A stretch of DNA of 64,000 nt from Lentinula raphanica (taxonomy: Eukaryota > Basidiomycota > Agaricomycetes > Agaricales > Omphalotaceae), in contig JANVFP010000020.1 in NCBI GenBank assembly GCA_027919835.1, positions 496,001 to 560,000 of the forward strand, in the 5' to 3' direction. Of this stretch, positions 1-9,899 are shown in pieces (position 1 is the stretch's first letter; every line of letters starts with the position of its first letter). A model generated the notes under the pieces. That model saw nothing but the letters and a program-made list of their open reading frames with translations. It did no database searches and was not told where the DNA came from. Both the position numbers and the translations under genes were made by a program.

Positions 1-1532
1 ATAACATCGGTAGCTTGTTCGACGGCATGACTGGTACAGATATCATATCTGGCAAATCTTCCGCTTCGAAATCTTCCACTTCGAAACCTTCCGCCTCGAA
101 ACCTTCCACTTCGAAACCTTCCGCCTCGAAACCTTCCGCCTCGAAACCTTCCGCCTCCACCTCTGACTCTTTGTCTCCTCCATCCAACTCCTCTAGTTCC
201 AATGGCGTTGACGCTCAATCTTCACAGATTCTGAGTACAAACACCTTAAACCCTTCTACCTCAGACTCCTTGTCTCCTCCATCCAACACTTCTAGCTCTA
301 ATGGCGTTGATGCTCAAACTCCACAAATTCCGAATACGGACAGCCACGACCCTTCATCTCGAACTAACGGCGTTGATGCTCAAACCTCACAAATTTTGAA
401 TACGGACAGCCACGACCCTTCGTCTCGAACTCGACCTGACGGTCTAGAGGACGGTGACCTGTCAACCATCAACTCCTCAGTTCAAAATTCATCCGACGGT
501 CAGTCTTCACAGATTCCAAGTACAAACACCGGCAACCCTTTGCCTCCAACTCCATCCGACGGTCAGGAAGTAGAAGAGGGCGTCTCGTCAACCATCAACC
601 CTTCATCACCTAATCCATCCAACGCTCAACCTTCACATGCTCCAAGTATCAATACCGACGACCCTTCATCTCCAAAATCCGATTGTCAGGGAGCAGAGAA
701 CAGCATCGTGCCAACTATCAGCCCTTCATCGACATCTTCTAATCCATCCGACGCTCAACTTTCGCATACCGCCACCAATACTGCGTCTCCAACTCGATCC
801 GACGGAGAAGAGGAGCCGGATGATGTTGTGGATAAATCCGGCTGGCCCAAATGGATATCTGATGCGTACGATGCTCTGATGGGCGAGCTAGCGTCGGATA
901 GCTTGTGGGTCAAAACCATCAAAGCCTGGACTGAACTGGAACGAAACTCTGACTTCTCCAATCCATCGGGATCCGTGAGTTCTAAAGATTCATATCTTCG
1001 CTTATTTCACTCATTGAAGAATTCTAGTCTGCTACCTTTGATAATGCTGGTCGCCCGTTCGCTGTTTCGTGGTGGTTTCGGAACAGAAAGCCGGTGACTC
1101 GTGTCCCTCCTGACGACGTTTTTGGCAAAGTATCCGATTTTTCCGCACAGTGGTGGAAATGGTGGTCCATAATCAATCCGACCTGGAGGGAACGCGACAT
1201 TACAACGGGTTGCCTTGTCATCAATGAAAGTGACGACGGCGATTGGTCCAAGCTCATTCGCCCGGGTCAATGTGGGATTCTAACCGTGCTCTTGTGCTTA
1301 TTCTGGTGGCGTCAACATCTTACAGCGCCTTCTCAAGACTGGATCTCAGCTTTACAGGATGTCTTGTGGGTCATAAATGAGCTCCGCCAAGCTACTAAGT
1401 AAGTGAAACTCTACGATCTTCAATACCACATCTCACGTTGTAATATTCAGGAAACCATCCCGGAAACGCAAACTATCTCCTCCTCCCGAAGAACAGGGCC
1501 CCCGCACTCGCTTGAGAACTAGGCAGGGTTAG
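1..1532 (+). CDS. Ser/Thr-rich, Trp-motif protein of a KDZ module (5' end off window)
   Basis: The frame is open to the left edge, so the true start lies outside. I read exons 3-974, 1028-1398 and 1451-1532 (about 474 visible residues, frames consistent). The first ~270 residues are low complexity: tandem five-residue Ser-Lys-Pro-Ser-Ala repeats, then repeats around NGVDAQ. The conserved part follows: a helical stretch with WVKTIKAW, then WWKWWSIINPTWRERD, then LIRPGQCGILTVLLCLFWW. The protein ends in a basic nuclear-localisation-like tail (KKPSRKRK). The same architecture and tail recur in the minus-strand gene at 62743-64000, also next to a KDZ transposase. I do not recognise a named domain. 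The basic tail suggests a nuclear protein, which is inference. Alternative: a host gene hitch-hiking with the element. Confidence 0.7.
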
Positions 1533-1666
1533 TGTTCTCTTGTCTCTTTTCTCGTTGTACAAAAGTAAGTACATAACAAGTGCGCAATGAAATTTTCCGT
1601 ACACCTCTTAAAGCGTGAAGAACCTAAGCCAAAACTAGAGACGAAACTCCGATTCACACGTGTACC

Positions 1667-2685
1667 ATGAGTTCTAACACAACGATCATCATGTCTGACA
1701 GTGAAGACGGCGACAGTGATATATCTTCTATCTCATCTATCACCGCATCCACAACACTTACCGAAAAGCTACGTAACTGCAATATGGCACCTATTCCTAC
1801 CTGCAGACCGAACGTTTACGAGTCGTCCAATCCCATCTCCAGCCAAAGCGGTCAGTATCCTTATTATAATGTTTATGCGGGGGATAATCCAGGATGCTAC
1901 AAAGACTGGTAGGTGTCACACTTAATGTCATTCTACCTCATCTCGTATGTACATAGGGCCGATGCAAGTGGCAGGGTGATTAACGTTAAAGGGAGTCGAC
2001 ACAAGGGCTACAAGTCTTGGGTCCAGGCCCTTGAAGGATGGAGGCAAAATTGTCGCGCCTACCATCACCATCCTCCCGAATTCGTTGACGGCAGCCTCTA
2101 TTCGCCTTCTCCTCGCCCTGAAACACCTCCTCCAATCACTCCCCCCCCTTCTCATCACAATGTGGAACATTTTGAGCCTCGATCGGGCGGTTCATCGCAG
2201 CCTGCACCACAAATGCCGATTACCCGTTCTTCCAATGAACATCGATATTGGGCCATTCAGTCGCGTAATTTCGTAGGGGTGGTCTCATCTACGTGGGTAT
2301 TATCCCATCTCCTGTTCAATCTGTTCCTCACCGATTGTTCTCAACAGCGCCCAGGCCCAGACCATACTTGACGAAGCGGCCGTCAATGACGATCCTATCA
2401 CTTTCATCAGGAAAATCACACCTGTCTCTGGAGACTCCAGGGACACCCCCCAAATCCTAGAGAGATTTTATCTCTTTCAGCTCTCTCAGAGAAATTTTGG
2501 CACCCTCAGAGATTTTAAAAGATGCCCAGAGATGCCCAGAGACTCTAAAGCACTTTTATTACTCTGAGGTTGCTCAGGATTTGGGGGGTGTCCCTGGAGT
2601 CTCCAGAGACAGGGTGATTTTGCTGATGTTGCGCCTAGTCAGTAATCTCTTAGAGGCCGAGGATTGGTTGAAGCTGGATGGATAG
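1667..2685 (+). pseudogene. RNase H1-N/viroplasmin-like protein gene, broken by a MITE
   Basis: Exons 1667-1908, 1957-2292 and 2348-2685; the last is interrupted by the element at 2405-2628. Leaving out the element and one copy of its TT duplication gives 230 codons in frame. Around residues 65-100 is a pattern typical of the RNase H1 N-terminal (caulimovirus viroplasmin-type) fold: Tyr-rich YYNVYAGDNPGCYKDW, then a Lys/Gly/Tyr stretch (GSRHKGYKSW) and a Trp-containing helix. This fold binds RNA/DNA hybrids or dsRNA in known members; no RNase H catalytic domain is present. A second, weaker unit begins near HRYWAIQSRNF and runs to the stop. The middle is Pro/Ser-rich. The gene lies 134 bp after the Trp-motif gene. 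The partner copy at 61469-62444 keeps the same two-unit layout without the insertion. Confidence 0.68.
2405..2628. mobile_element. 224-bp MITE, CATCAG-terminus family, copy 1
   Basis: The ends are CATCAGGAAAATCAC and, reverse-complemented, CATCAGCAAAATCAC. Inverted similarity continues for ~50 bp through a motif with CTCTGGAGACTCCAGGG and ACCCCCCAAATCCT. It is flanked by a TT duplication (2403-2404 and 2629-2630). It sits in the last exon of the viroplasmin-like gene. The interior is rich in CAGAGA and TCTCAGAG and carries no transposase. Confidence 0.88.
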
Positions 2686-2783
2686 GAAAATTGTAGTCTA
2701 AGATCTTCACGTTGAATATATCCCAGTTGCACTTGAAGGACAAAACATAACATCTGATTCTAAGTAGTAAGGAATTACAAAAA

Positions 2784-3467
2784 CTATGCAGGCTTGACAT
2801 AGTCATCTGGACGCTGCAAATGCCCGTTACGCCGGCGCAAATAATGATGGAAGCTTTTGGCGCCATAGTTCTCGATGTAACGCCTTTTCAATGACAGACA
2901 TCAATATACCGTTTCAGTCTAGTGAAGGAGAAATGAGACTTACAGGGAACGACGGCGATCTTCCTGATAACGACGCTCCTCGCGATGCCTTTGACGATAT
3001 CTCTCTTCATAGAGTTTCTGTGTTTCTCGTTCTCCCTCGCGATTCTGTGCCCTACGCCTGAAAATCCTTAGAATTGACACCGATTGCATAAAATCAGAGA
3101 ACTTACTTTGCCATTCGCTCTCGAGCCTTCTCGCGGCGTTGAACAATGTTTCTGAATATAATATGTGACAGTCTTTCAATAATAAGAGATTGAAACTACC
3201 TTTCTTCGTATCGTTTCCGGGCTTCTTGCTGTGGTGTGAGTGGTTGGGATTCTTGAGATCCTTTAGGTGTTTCCGAAATCGTATCCGGATGTTTGTATGT
3301 TTTGAAGTGGTAGGCTTCTACGCCAGGTAGACTCAGTGTGGCAAGGCTGACATTGAACTTAAGTCGCCCTATGTGGCCAGTTCACGAAGAAGTGGTCAAA
3401 ATGATACATTTGCGCTCAGTAGGCCAACACAAGGAAGCTCACCTTTGACTGGTTGATCCGTAGACAT
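2784..3467 (-). CDS. Small bZIP-like basic protein
   Basis: Five exons on the minus strand: 3467-3443, 3368-3200, 3151-3107, 3057-2944 and 2883-2784. They sum to 150 codons plus stop with consistent phases. A Pro/Ser-containing N-terminal part is followed by a long, strongly charged helix starting RREKARERMAKRRAQNRE, resembling a bZIP basic region, then Arg/Glu/Tyr/Gln-rich sequence and a C-terminal YIENYGAKSFHHYLRRR. I believe similar charged proteins are multi-copy in mushroom genomes near transposons, but that is recollection, not a search. A leucine zipper is not obvious, so DNA binding is inferred. It lies inside the left KDZ module in the opposite orientation and has no counterpart in the right module. 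Confidence 0.6.
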
Positions 3468-3773
3468 TTGATGTTATGTAGTTTTAGTGGAAGGAATATA
3501 GCTTGCGAAAGAGCTCGACGATGAGAGATAATGAGTGTTAGTAGGAAAGATAGCATATAACCGATATTAGTTAACCGATATTTCTAGCACCTTATGTGGC
3601 CAGTTACCAATAATCCTTCGATAGCCAAGGTATTACTGCATGTACTCTTCAAGAATGGTATGTGAACGTTGCTTTCAGTGTGAAAGGAACCATTGAGCCA
3701 CATACATGTATATATAAAGCTCTTGTTCATCGTATAAAGTATCGAAGGGTGTCCACCTCTTATGTGGCCAGTT
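3370..3773. repeat. Three direct copies of TATGTGGCCAGTT
   Basis: Exact copies at 3370-3382, 3593-3605 and 3761-3773. The first overlaps the first intron/exon border of the bZIP-like gene; the others lie upstream of that gene. The core TGGCCA is palindromic. They could be binding sites for a regulator or transposase, or borders of small insertions. Confidence 0.6.
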
Positions 3774-3891
3774 CCCGACATTTGACCAGATCTTTTGGCA
3801 TATGTACAAGTACGTTTCGAGGTATCACACAATATGTTTGAGGCAACGAATATCATACGGTAATGATTGAGAGACAAAGATATGATATCTA

Positions 3892-4386
3892 CTACATCAA
3901 ACGAGCATGAGCAATTTCCTTCAAGTCCTCGAGCTCACGTTGAGCGTCACGCAATGCATCGATCTCGTCTGACGCCTGCTTTTCACGAGCCCGAAGTGCG
4001 GAAAGCGTATCTGAAACCTCCCGAATTTCTTGTTTCAATGACTGGTGCTCGAGGATGTGAGAAGCTAATAACGCCTTGACTTCTTCGAGCCGCTCCAGGA
4101 TCTGAGGACCCGTGAATGTTGGGTGAGGGCTTGAACCCTTGCGAGCCTCATCACTAGAACGATAAGCTAAGATGTGAAATAGTAAGTTAATATAGAATGT
4201 CAAAGAATGTTGATTTATGACGAGCTCACACTGGACGGAAGCCCAAAGTTTTGTGTCGAGGCTATCCAAAGCCGTGTCACGCTGGTGGTTTCCCGTGAAT
4301 GTAAGATTGGCGTGAAAGAAATCAGAGCGAAGATTTCGGAGGGCCGTAGAGCGAGAAATATGGGACTGTTGATCCCGCTCATTCAT
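3892..4386 (-). CDS. Hypothetical coiled-coil protein
   Basis: Two exons, 4386-4230 and 4166-3892, give 143 residues; the intron has GTGAGC and TTAG borders. The C-terminal half (from about residue 75) is heptad-like and charged (LEEVKALLASHILEHQ, then LRAREKQASDEIDALRDAQ), a clear coiled-coil. The N-terminal half is Arg/His-rich. The start is uncertain: the same frame is open again upstream (4411-4599, with a duplicated DHH...HADN unit) but is separated by one stop, so the gene may be longer with an unseen intron or may have lost its 5' end. I do not recognise the family. It sits in the left KDZ module, convergent with the transposase, and is absent from the right module. Confidence 0.42.
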   Translation of the reverse strand: MNERDQQSHISRSTALRNLRSDFFHANLTFTGNHQRDTALDSLDTKLWASVQCELVINQHSLTFYINLLFHILAYRSSDEARKGSSPHPTFTGPQILERLEEVKALLASHILEHQSLKQEIREVSDTLSALRAREKQASDEIDALRDAQRELEDLKEIAHARLM

Positions 4387-4778
4387 GGAAGCAGAGCCCC
4401 ATCCTCCGTATCAGTTGGTGTTCCTTCTTATGCCCCAACCCCCAGGTGAAGAGGTCGTTGTGCTTCCCTGCACTTCCATTGCCTCTTGAGAAGAGGCGGA
4501 CTCGTTGTCGGCGTGTTCAGAGTGATGGTCCATGGGTGGAAACAAGGCGTTGTCGGCGTGTTGGAAGTGATGGTCCAGGTGTAAAGTGGGGGCTGGCAAC
4601 GTTCCAACACGACAGTGTGATTAGTATCAACCCTAGAACGATAATTAGCCACAAATATCCATGAACCTGAGGGGCGGACCATTACCATATGGGTAAATTT
4701 CCAGTTGAATCAGACAAGTGAATGATATCAGGACAAGCGTCAGGACAAGTGAGAAATTATGGCTGAGTTTCTTGTGAG

Positions 4779-7700
4779 TTGAATGGGTCAATAGAGCGTA
4801 CACCATTCACGTTTGGTTCACCTACCGTCCAAAAACCTTTTGCCATCCAGATAATGCCGACTCTGCAGAAAGTTTCGCTCTCGTCCCTCTTCTCCGCTCC
4901 CGTTCAAATGGACGAGCTGTCGAAAGACGGCCGACGCATCAAGCGTAAAGCCGCTAACGCTTTAGTACCCTTACCCAACAAAAAAAAACAACGCGACGTC
5001 GCTGAGAACCATGCTGGTTCTCCCTCGCCGGGATTGGACTTCGTCACTTCTATACTCAACAACTACGCCAACTCCGACCATTATTATGTACCGGATTCGT
5101 CTAAAGTCACCAACGTCGAGGATTTGATCAGTATTGCTGCTGTCAAAGCTAGAAGACGGTATCTAACTTCGGTAAGTCACAACGAGTCGACGCCTTTAGA
5201 CTGAAAACTCATACTTACCATTTAGGATCAACCACTTTTGGAGTGGAGAGCACATGCCGATGAATACCTGTCGGAGATGATACGTATTGAAGGTCGAGGG
5301 GATGGTAATGTAGAGAGCTGTGGCCTGTGTAAACGGGAGGAGAAAGAAGCGTTATATCGGTGCATGGAGTGCTTTTCAGAGGAATTGATTTGTGAGGAGT
5401 GCTGTCAAAAAAAGCACGAAGACAGACCTTTGGATGTTGTTGAGGTACGAGCATGATCAACATATGTCCATGTATACGCTCTAGCTAATGAAGCATTGTT
5501 AGAAATGGAACGGGAATTTCTTTGAGAAGATCGAGCTTCGCGATATCGGCATCATAGTGCAAGTTGGGCATCGGACGGGAGAACGGTGCTTGAATCCAAA
5601 AATCATTCACGACTTTACGGTGATACATACGAACGGTATCCATTCAGTACATTTGATGTACTGTAACTGCCCTAATCGTGTCGTGGCCGGCGAATGGTTC
5701 CAACAACTCCTTCGACATCGTTGGTTCCCTGCTACGCATCTTGAACCTCGCACAGCCGCGACTTATCGAGTGTTGGATACATTTCATGTCCTAACGCTGC
5801 AAGGCAAAGTCACAACGTACGACTTTTACGCTGGTTTAGAAAAGTTAACGGACAATACTGGGGTGAAAAATTTGAAGGTAGATACCTATCGTTTTGATTT
5901 GTTTTCTTCGCCAACTGATTTTGGATTGTTAGGACCGTTACAAGGCTTTTTCTCGCATGATGAAGGAGTGGCGCCACTTGAAAATGGCGAAACGGGCAGG
6001 ACGGGGGAATGACGCTAGTCGCACGTTGGCTGAGACCCGAGCTGGAGAGATGGGAATTGCGTGTATTGCTTGTCCACGACCGGGGATTAATCTACCAGAA
6101 GATTGGCAAACAGTTCCTTCATCTAAAAGGTAGGCTGGATTAGAATCATTGGAGATTTTGCTGATGGAAGTAACTCTGTTAGATACCTCTATTGGATATA
6201 CTTTGCGCTCGATGCGTGTTTTCGTCTGAAGCGCCGCTTAGTATCGTCTGAAAAGTCGGACCCAGATCTGGATGTGGGAGGTTCATATTTCACGGAAGAT
6301 GTACTTTTTCGACAGTATCTCGCTTCAGTGACTGATCAGCAAGAGGTATGAGCACAAACTTTGCAGTAGAAATCACTGCTCACCTTGACTGCAAGATGTC
6401 AACTTGCACAGGGTTATCGGCCTTGGACCACGCGAATACAAAATTCTCTCGAGGCTATGCTACCACCGGTGTTGGACTTGGAGTGTGTGCGCGCCACGAG
6501 TTTATACAGCGAAACGGAGTAGTGGATTTACAGAAAGGCGAACGGTATGCGAACATGGACTACGCGTTCGGTTCCTTCCTTTGGCATCACGATCCGGCGC
6601 TTACCAAAGTCGTGTCATATGACATTGCTTGCCAATGGCACAAGAATCTCTTTCGACGTCTCAAACTGCTTCCATCTCTTGTTTCGTGGGATCTCAGCCT
6701 TCACAAACTCTTTTTTGCTATACCTAAACTTCATATTCACGGCCATCAACTATCGTGTCAACTCCAATTCTCCCTCAACTGGTTATGGGGTGCTGGAAGA
6801 ACAGATGGTGAAGGAGTTGAACGTCCATGGGCGCATTTAGGACCTATAGCATCCAGTACACGCGATATGCATCAGGAAAAATATTTCCATCTCTAGAGTC
6901 CCCAGAGATACCCCCCAATTCCTAGGCTGCTCAGAGATTTTTGTGAGCTTTGAAAGATCAAAAAACATCCTAGAGATCCTGAAAGATCCTGAAAGCATCT
7001 GAAAGCACCAGAAAGCACCAGAAAGTGCTAGAAAGCACCCAGAGAATTTTTAGAAGCCTCAAAGAACTCAGATACTCTAGGCTCTCTGAGACTACGTAGG
7101 AATTGGGGGGTATCTCTGGGGACTCTAGAGAGGAGAATATTTTTCCTGATGTGGGACCTGGCTCGCGGCATGGCACTATGAACGACCATTTTGGTCATTG
7201 GAACTGGGTCAAACTCATCGGTCTAGGTATGTTCAAGTTCTCTTCATTGTCTTCGCAGCACGTTAATCTTTTTGTATTTGTCAAATAGGATCATTACTTT
7301 TCAAACGATATCGAACCGCCATACAGGAGATGAACATCCACCGCGAAAATCTGAAGGAGTTCACGGAAGGGAAGGGGCCGGATACACTCAAATGGGAGAA
7401 GATGATCGAAGACTGGGAGGCGGAATTAGAAAACCCGGAGAACGCTCGAAATAAGTCAGTGGTCAATCCCTATGAGGTTCCAAAGACTGGTCAGTACATT
7501 GAAATCGTGTCCTCGTAGCGTCTCATGGAAATGTGTTCTAATCTCTATTCTAGGTCTTACGGAAAACGACATAAGATTCCATCTCACGCAGGCTGAAGCG
7601 AAGGAGGCAGCTGAGGGCTCGTTCGCAATACACGAAGTCGGCCCAACAGCTTTTTTGAGCCAACTCTTGGAGCTCGAAGATCAACAGTGCGTATGCAGTA

Positions 7701-8952
7701 GAACTGCAACTCTTTTTTGTTACTGATAACTGTCTTCAGACGACTGCTCAGACTTGATATCAAAGAGAAGGGTTTTGAGACAGCCGCGCAGAAAACTGAA
7801 TTGACGGAGCGTCGGACACGAATGATGCGTCTCATGGGACGCCTTCGTTCTATCCAGGCTCTATACATGCCTGCTGCTATGACTTTTCTCAGCAACCGCC
7901 GAACCAACCTCAATGAAGCTGAACACGTCGAAGAAATCCCTGTCGTGTTTCCTTCTACCCTTCCCGCGCCAGATCGAGTCTCCGGATGCCGTTCAGGCCT
8001 CGATTCGATCGAAGAGCAACTCCGCGAAGCTCAGCTACGATCATCGTTGAATAGTTTGCGGAACCATCTCCACATGAAGTTTCGCCTTCTTACGTACAGG
8101 AAAACGAACGTGAAGGCACAAGGAATGATCACTAAGTCCCAGGCGTTGCTCAAGCGTAATCAACGACAAATCGATTGCGACACCAAGAAGTATCGTGCGG
8201 CATGGAGAGCACTGGAAAATCTGCGTGGCGAAGGTGAAAGCGGGTGGAAGAAATTGCATCACAGAGATGTTAGGATGATGGGAAACGACGAAAATTCAGC
8301 TCTAGGAATGGAACGGAAACGAGTAGGAAAACGCACCCGAGATAGAGAAGTGGCGACCCGACAAGCTAACGAAGACCCTGCTCGAATGAGTGATAGCGAC
8401 GGCTATAGCTCGTCTGGCGGGATTGGAGAAGAGGAGGCGGCATCGGAAGGAGCGAAGGAAAATTTAGTCAATGTAAGAGCTCAGGTCGGGGAGGGGTATC
8501 GCGAAACGTCCTGGATCTGGAAGGAAGGCGGTACCGGTCAGATCATCGATCAAGCAACTCTCGACGAGTTTGTTCGAGTCGAATGGTGTAAGACCCATGC
8601 TCAGGCTCGGAGGTGGACGGAGGAGGTCAATTTATTGATGGAGGAGAAGCGAAGGGTCCTCGTGTCGCTCGAGTACAATGCGAAGGAATGGGAAGGGAGA
8701 GCCATATATGATGGGCCATTGGCAGAGGGTAAGGACGCAGCACACAAAGAAGGTGCCTGTGCATATGCGCTCTCTCAGGCAAGCGTGTTCCGTACGTTGG
8801 CAAGGAGCTTTGTGAAGGTTTGGGGTGGGCTCAGTGAGCAGGTAGGCAGTGAGGAACCTGATGAAATGGCGGGAGCATCTGAGGACGAAGAGGAGGAGGA
8901 TCCAGAGGTACTTGGAATAGATGAGGATGCCGAGATCCCGGAGGGTCTATGA
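4779..8952 (+). pseudogene. KDZ transposase with CxC2-like cysteine cluster, broken by a MITE
   Basis: Exons 4779-5171, 5226-5444, 5503-5877, 5933-6129, 6183-6345, 6396-7226 (interrupted), 7289-7489, 7554-7686 and 7740-8952. Without the insertion and one TG duplication the frame runs 1146 codons. The start could instead be the Met at 4857. The cysteine cluster lies at 5311-5430 (CGLCKREEKEALYRCMEC, then CEECCQKKH). KDZ features follow: ALDACFRLKRR, DHANTKFSRGYATTGVG, NMDYAFGSFL, VSYDIACQW, HIHGHQLSC and GEGVERPWAHLGP, which carry the acidic residues of the catalytic core. The C-terminal ~450 residues are charged helices ending in a Glu/Asp-rich tail. The element at 6870-7151 falls just after the last catalytic Glu, so this copy should be dead unless the insert is spliced out. 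Confidence 0.87.
6870..7151. mobile_element. 282-bp MITE, CATCAG-terminus family, copy 2
   Basis: The ends are exact inverted copies of CATCAGGAAAAATAT. Inverted similarity continues through TCTAGAGTCCCCAGAGATA and CCCCCCAATTCCT. The flanking duplication is TG (6868-6869 and 7152-7153). It interrupts the KDZ transposase between STRDM and GPGSRH; the uninterrupted right-hand copy reads straight across. The interior carries tandem GAAAGCACC and GAAAGATCC motifs. Confidence 0.9.
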
Positions 8953-9221
8953 TCTACATAATCTAATCGTACCTTTTTTCTTATCACACTAGTATCTAAT
9001 CGGACTGTTGTTTGTTATCTACGGACTTTTGTTTGTTATCTATTGAGCAGTGAAATACATATGCCGAGATTTCAGAGTACGGCACTAGCAGAATACTGTT
9101 GGAGGCATGCCGAGACAGTCCAGAACGGCAGGTGTAGATGTGTAATCAAGTTTGGCCAGGTGCCGAGAGCGAGGAAGTGGCCGAACAACCAGGTGTTAGG
9201 TACGGGACAACTGTCCCTTTA

Positions 9222-9889
9222 TTACGCATAACGACCAGGGACATTTGTCCATATGTAATGCATAACAGCTACAGCTACAGGTGCTTCCGTAGCCTGGAAC
9301 GTGTTCAAACAGAACCTCACCCACTCGGGGATCATGCTCGGATTGGCCAAGTCCAGGATCATAGCAGTTTTGTGCGTAAGCGGAAACTTGGTATTGTTAT
9401 ACTCTGCTTGTTCCGCAGGGGTCAGTTCAGGAGGACCAAGCATCCTTATGATGTCGAGTTGATCCTTCGGTCGTTTTTGTTGGGCAGCCGGGTTTGCTGG
9501 TGCGTTAGCATTCGCTCCTGCGGCTCCCTGATCATTTCCGTTATGTACTTCGGACATATTGTTGGGTAAAAACAGTCGTATCAAATCAAATGGTTTGGGT
9601 TGTAATGTAGGATCTGAACTAGATTGCGGATCTGGTCCAACAGTAGCTGCCTTTTGTCTACCGTTTCCTGGCACTACGTTAGATCTCTTCGTTACTGGTT
9701 GTTCCGAAGATGGTCTAGGAGCTCTCCCGTTATCTGGATTGCTAGTACTCGCTCTTCCGAGGTTTCTCGGATCGTAAACAGGTACAGAGGGTTTCTTTGC
9801 TGCGCGCTTTCGCTGATCTGAAGCTTGTATCGCTGGATCAAAGAAATCTGCTGAGCCCGCATTCTTCGAAGTCCGAGTAGCTCTTGGAG
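9222..9889 (-). CDS. Hypothetical protein, 5' end unresolved
   Basis: The frame is open from an acceptor-like AAATAG at 9890 to a stop at 9222, about 222 residues. The N-terminal part is basic and Pro/Ser-rich (RKRAAKKPSVPVYDPRN). The middle is Asn/Ala-rich (GAAGANANAPANPAAQQ). The C-terminal ~80 residues look folded (LDIIRMLGPPELTPAEQAEY, then ILDLANPSMIPEWVRFCLN). I do not recognise it. It starts 270 bp beyond the left KDZ transposase in convergent orientation and could belong to another mobile element. Confidence 0.4.
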
Positions 9890-9899
9890 CTATTTTTAA

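Noticed and set aside
755..1270. Overlapping minus-strand frames antisense to the Trp-motif gene
   Set aside because: The + strand frame carries the conserved residues and consistent introns; the antisense frames have no conserved counterpart in the right-hand copy.
2497..2685. Frame starting in the MITE and running into the viroplasmin-like gene
   Set aside because: It is a chimera of the MITE interior and the displaced last exon; the start codon lies in the element.
6404..6840. Two further + frames overlapping the KDZ core
   Set aside because: Shadows of the transposase in other frames, without KDZ motifs.
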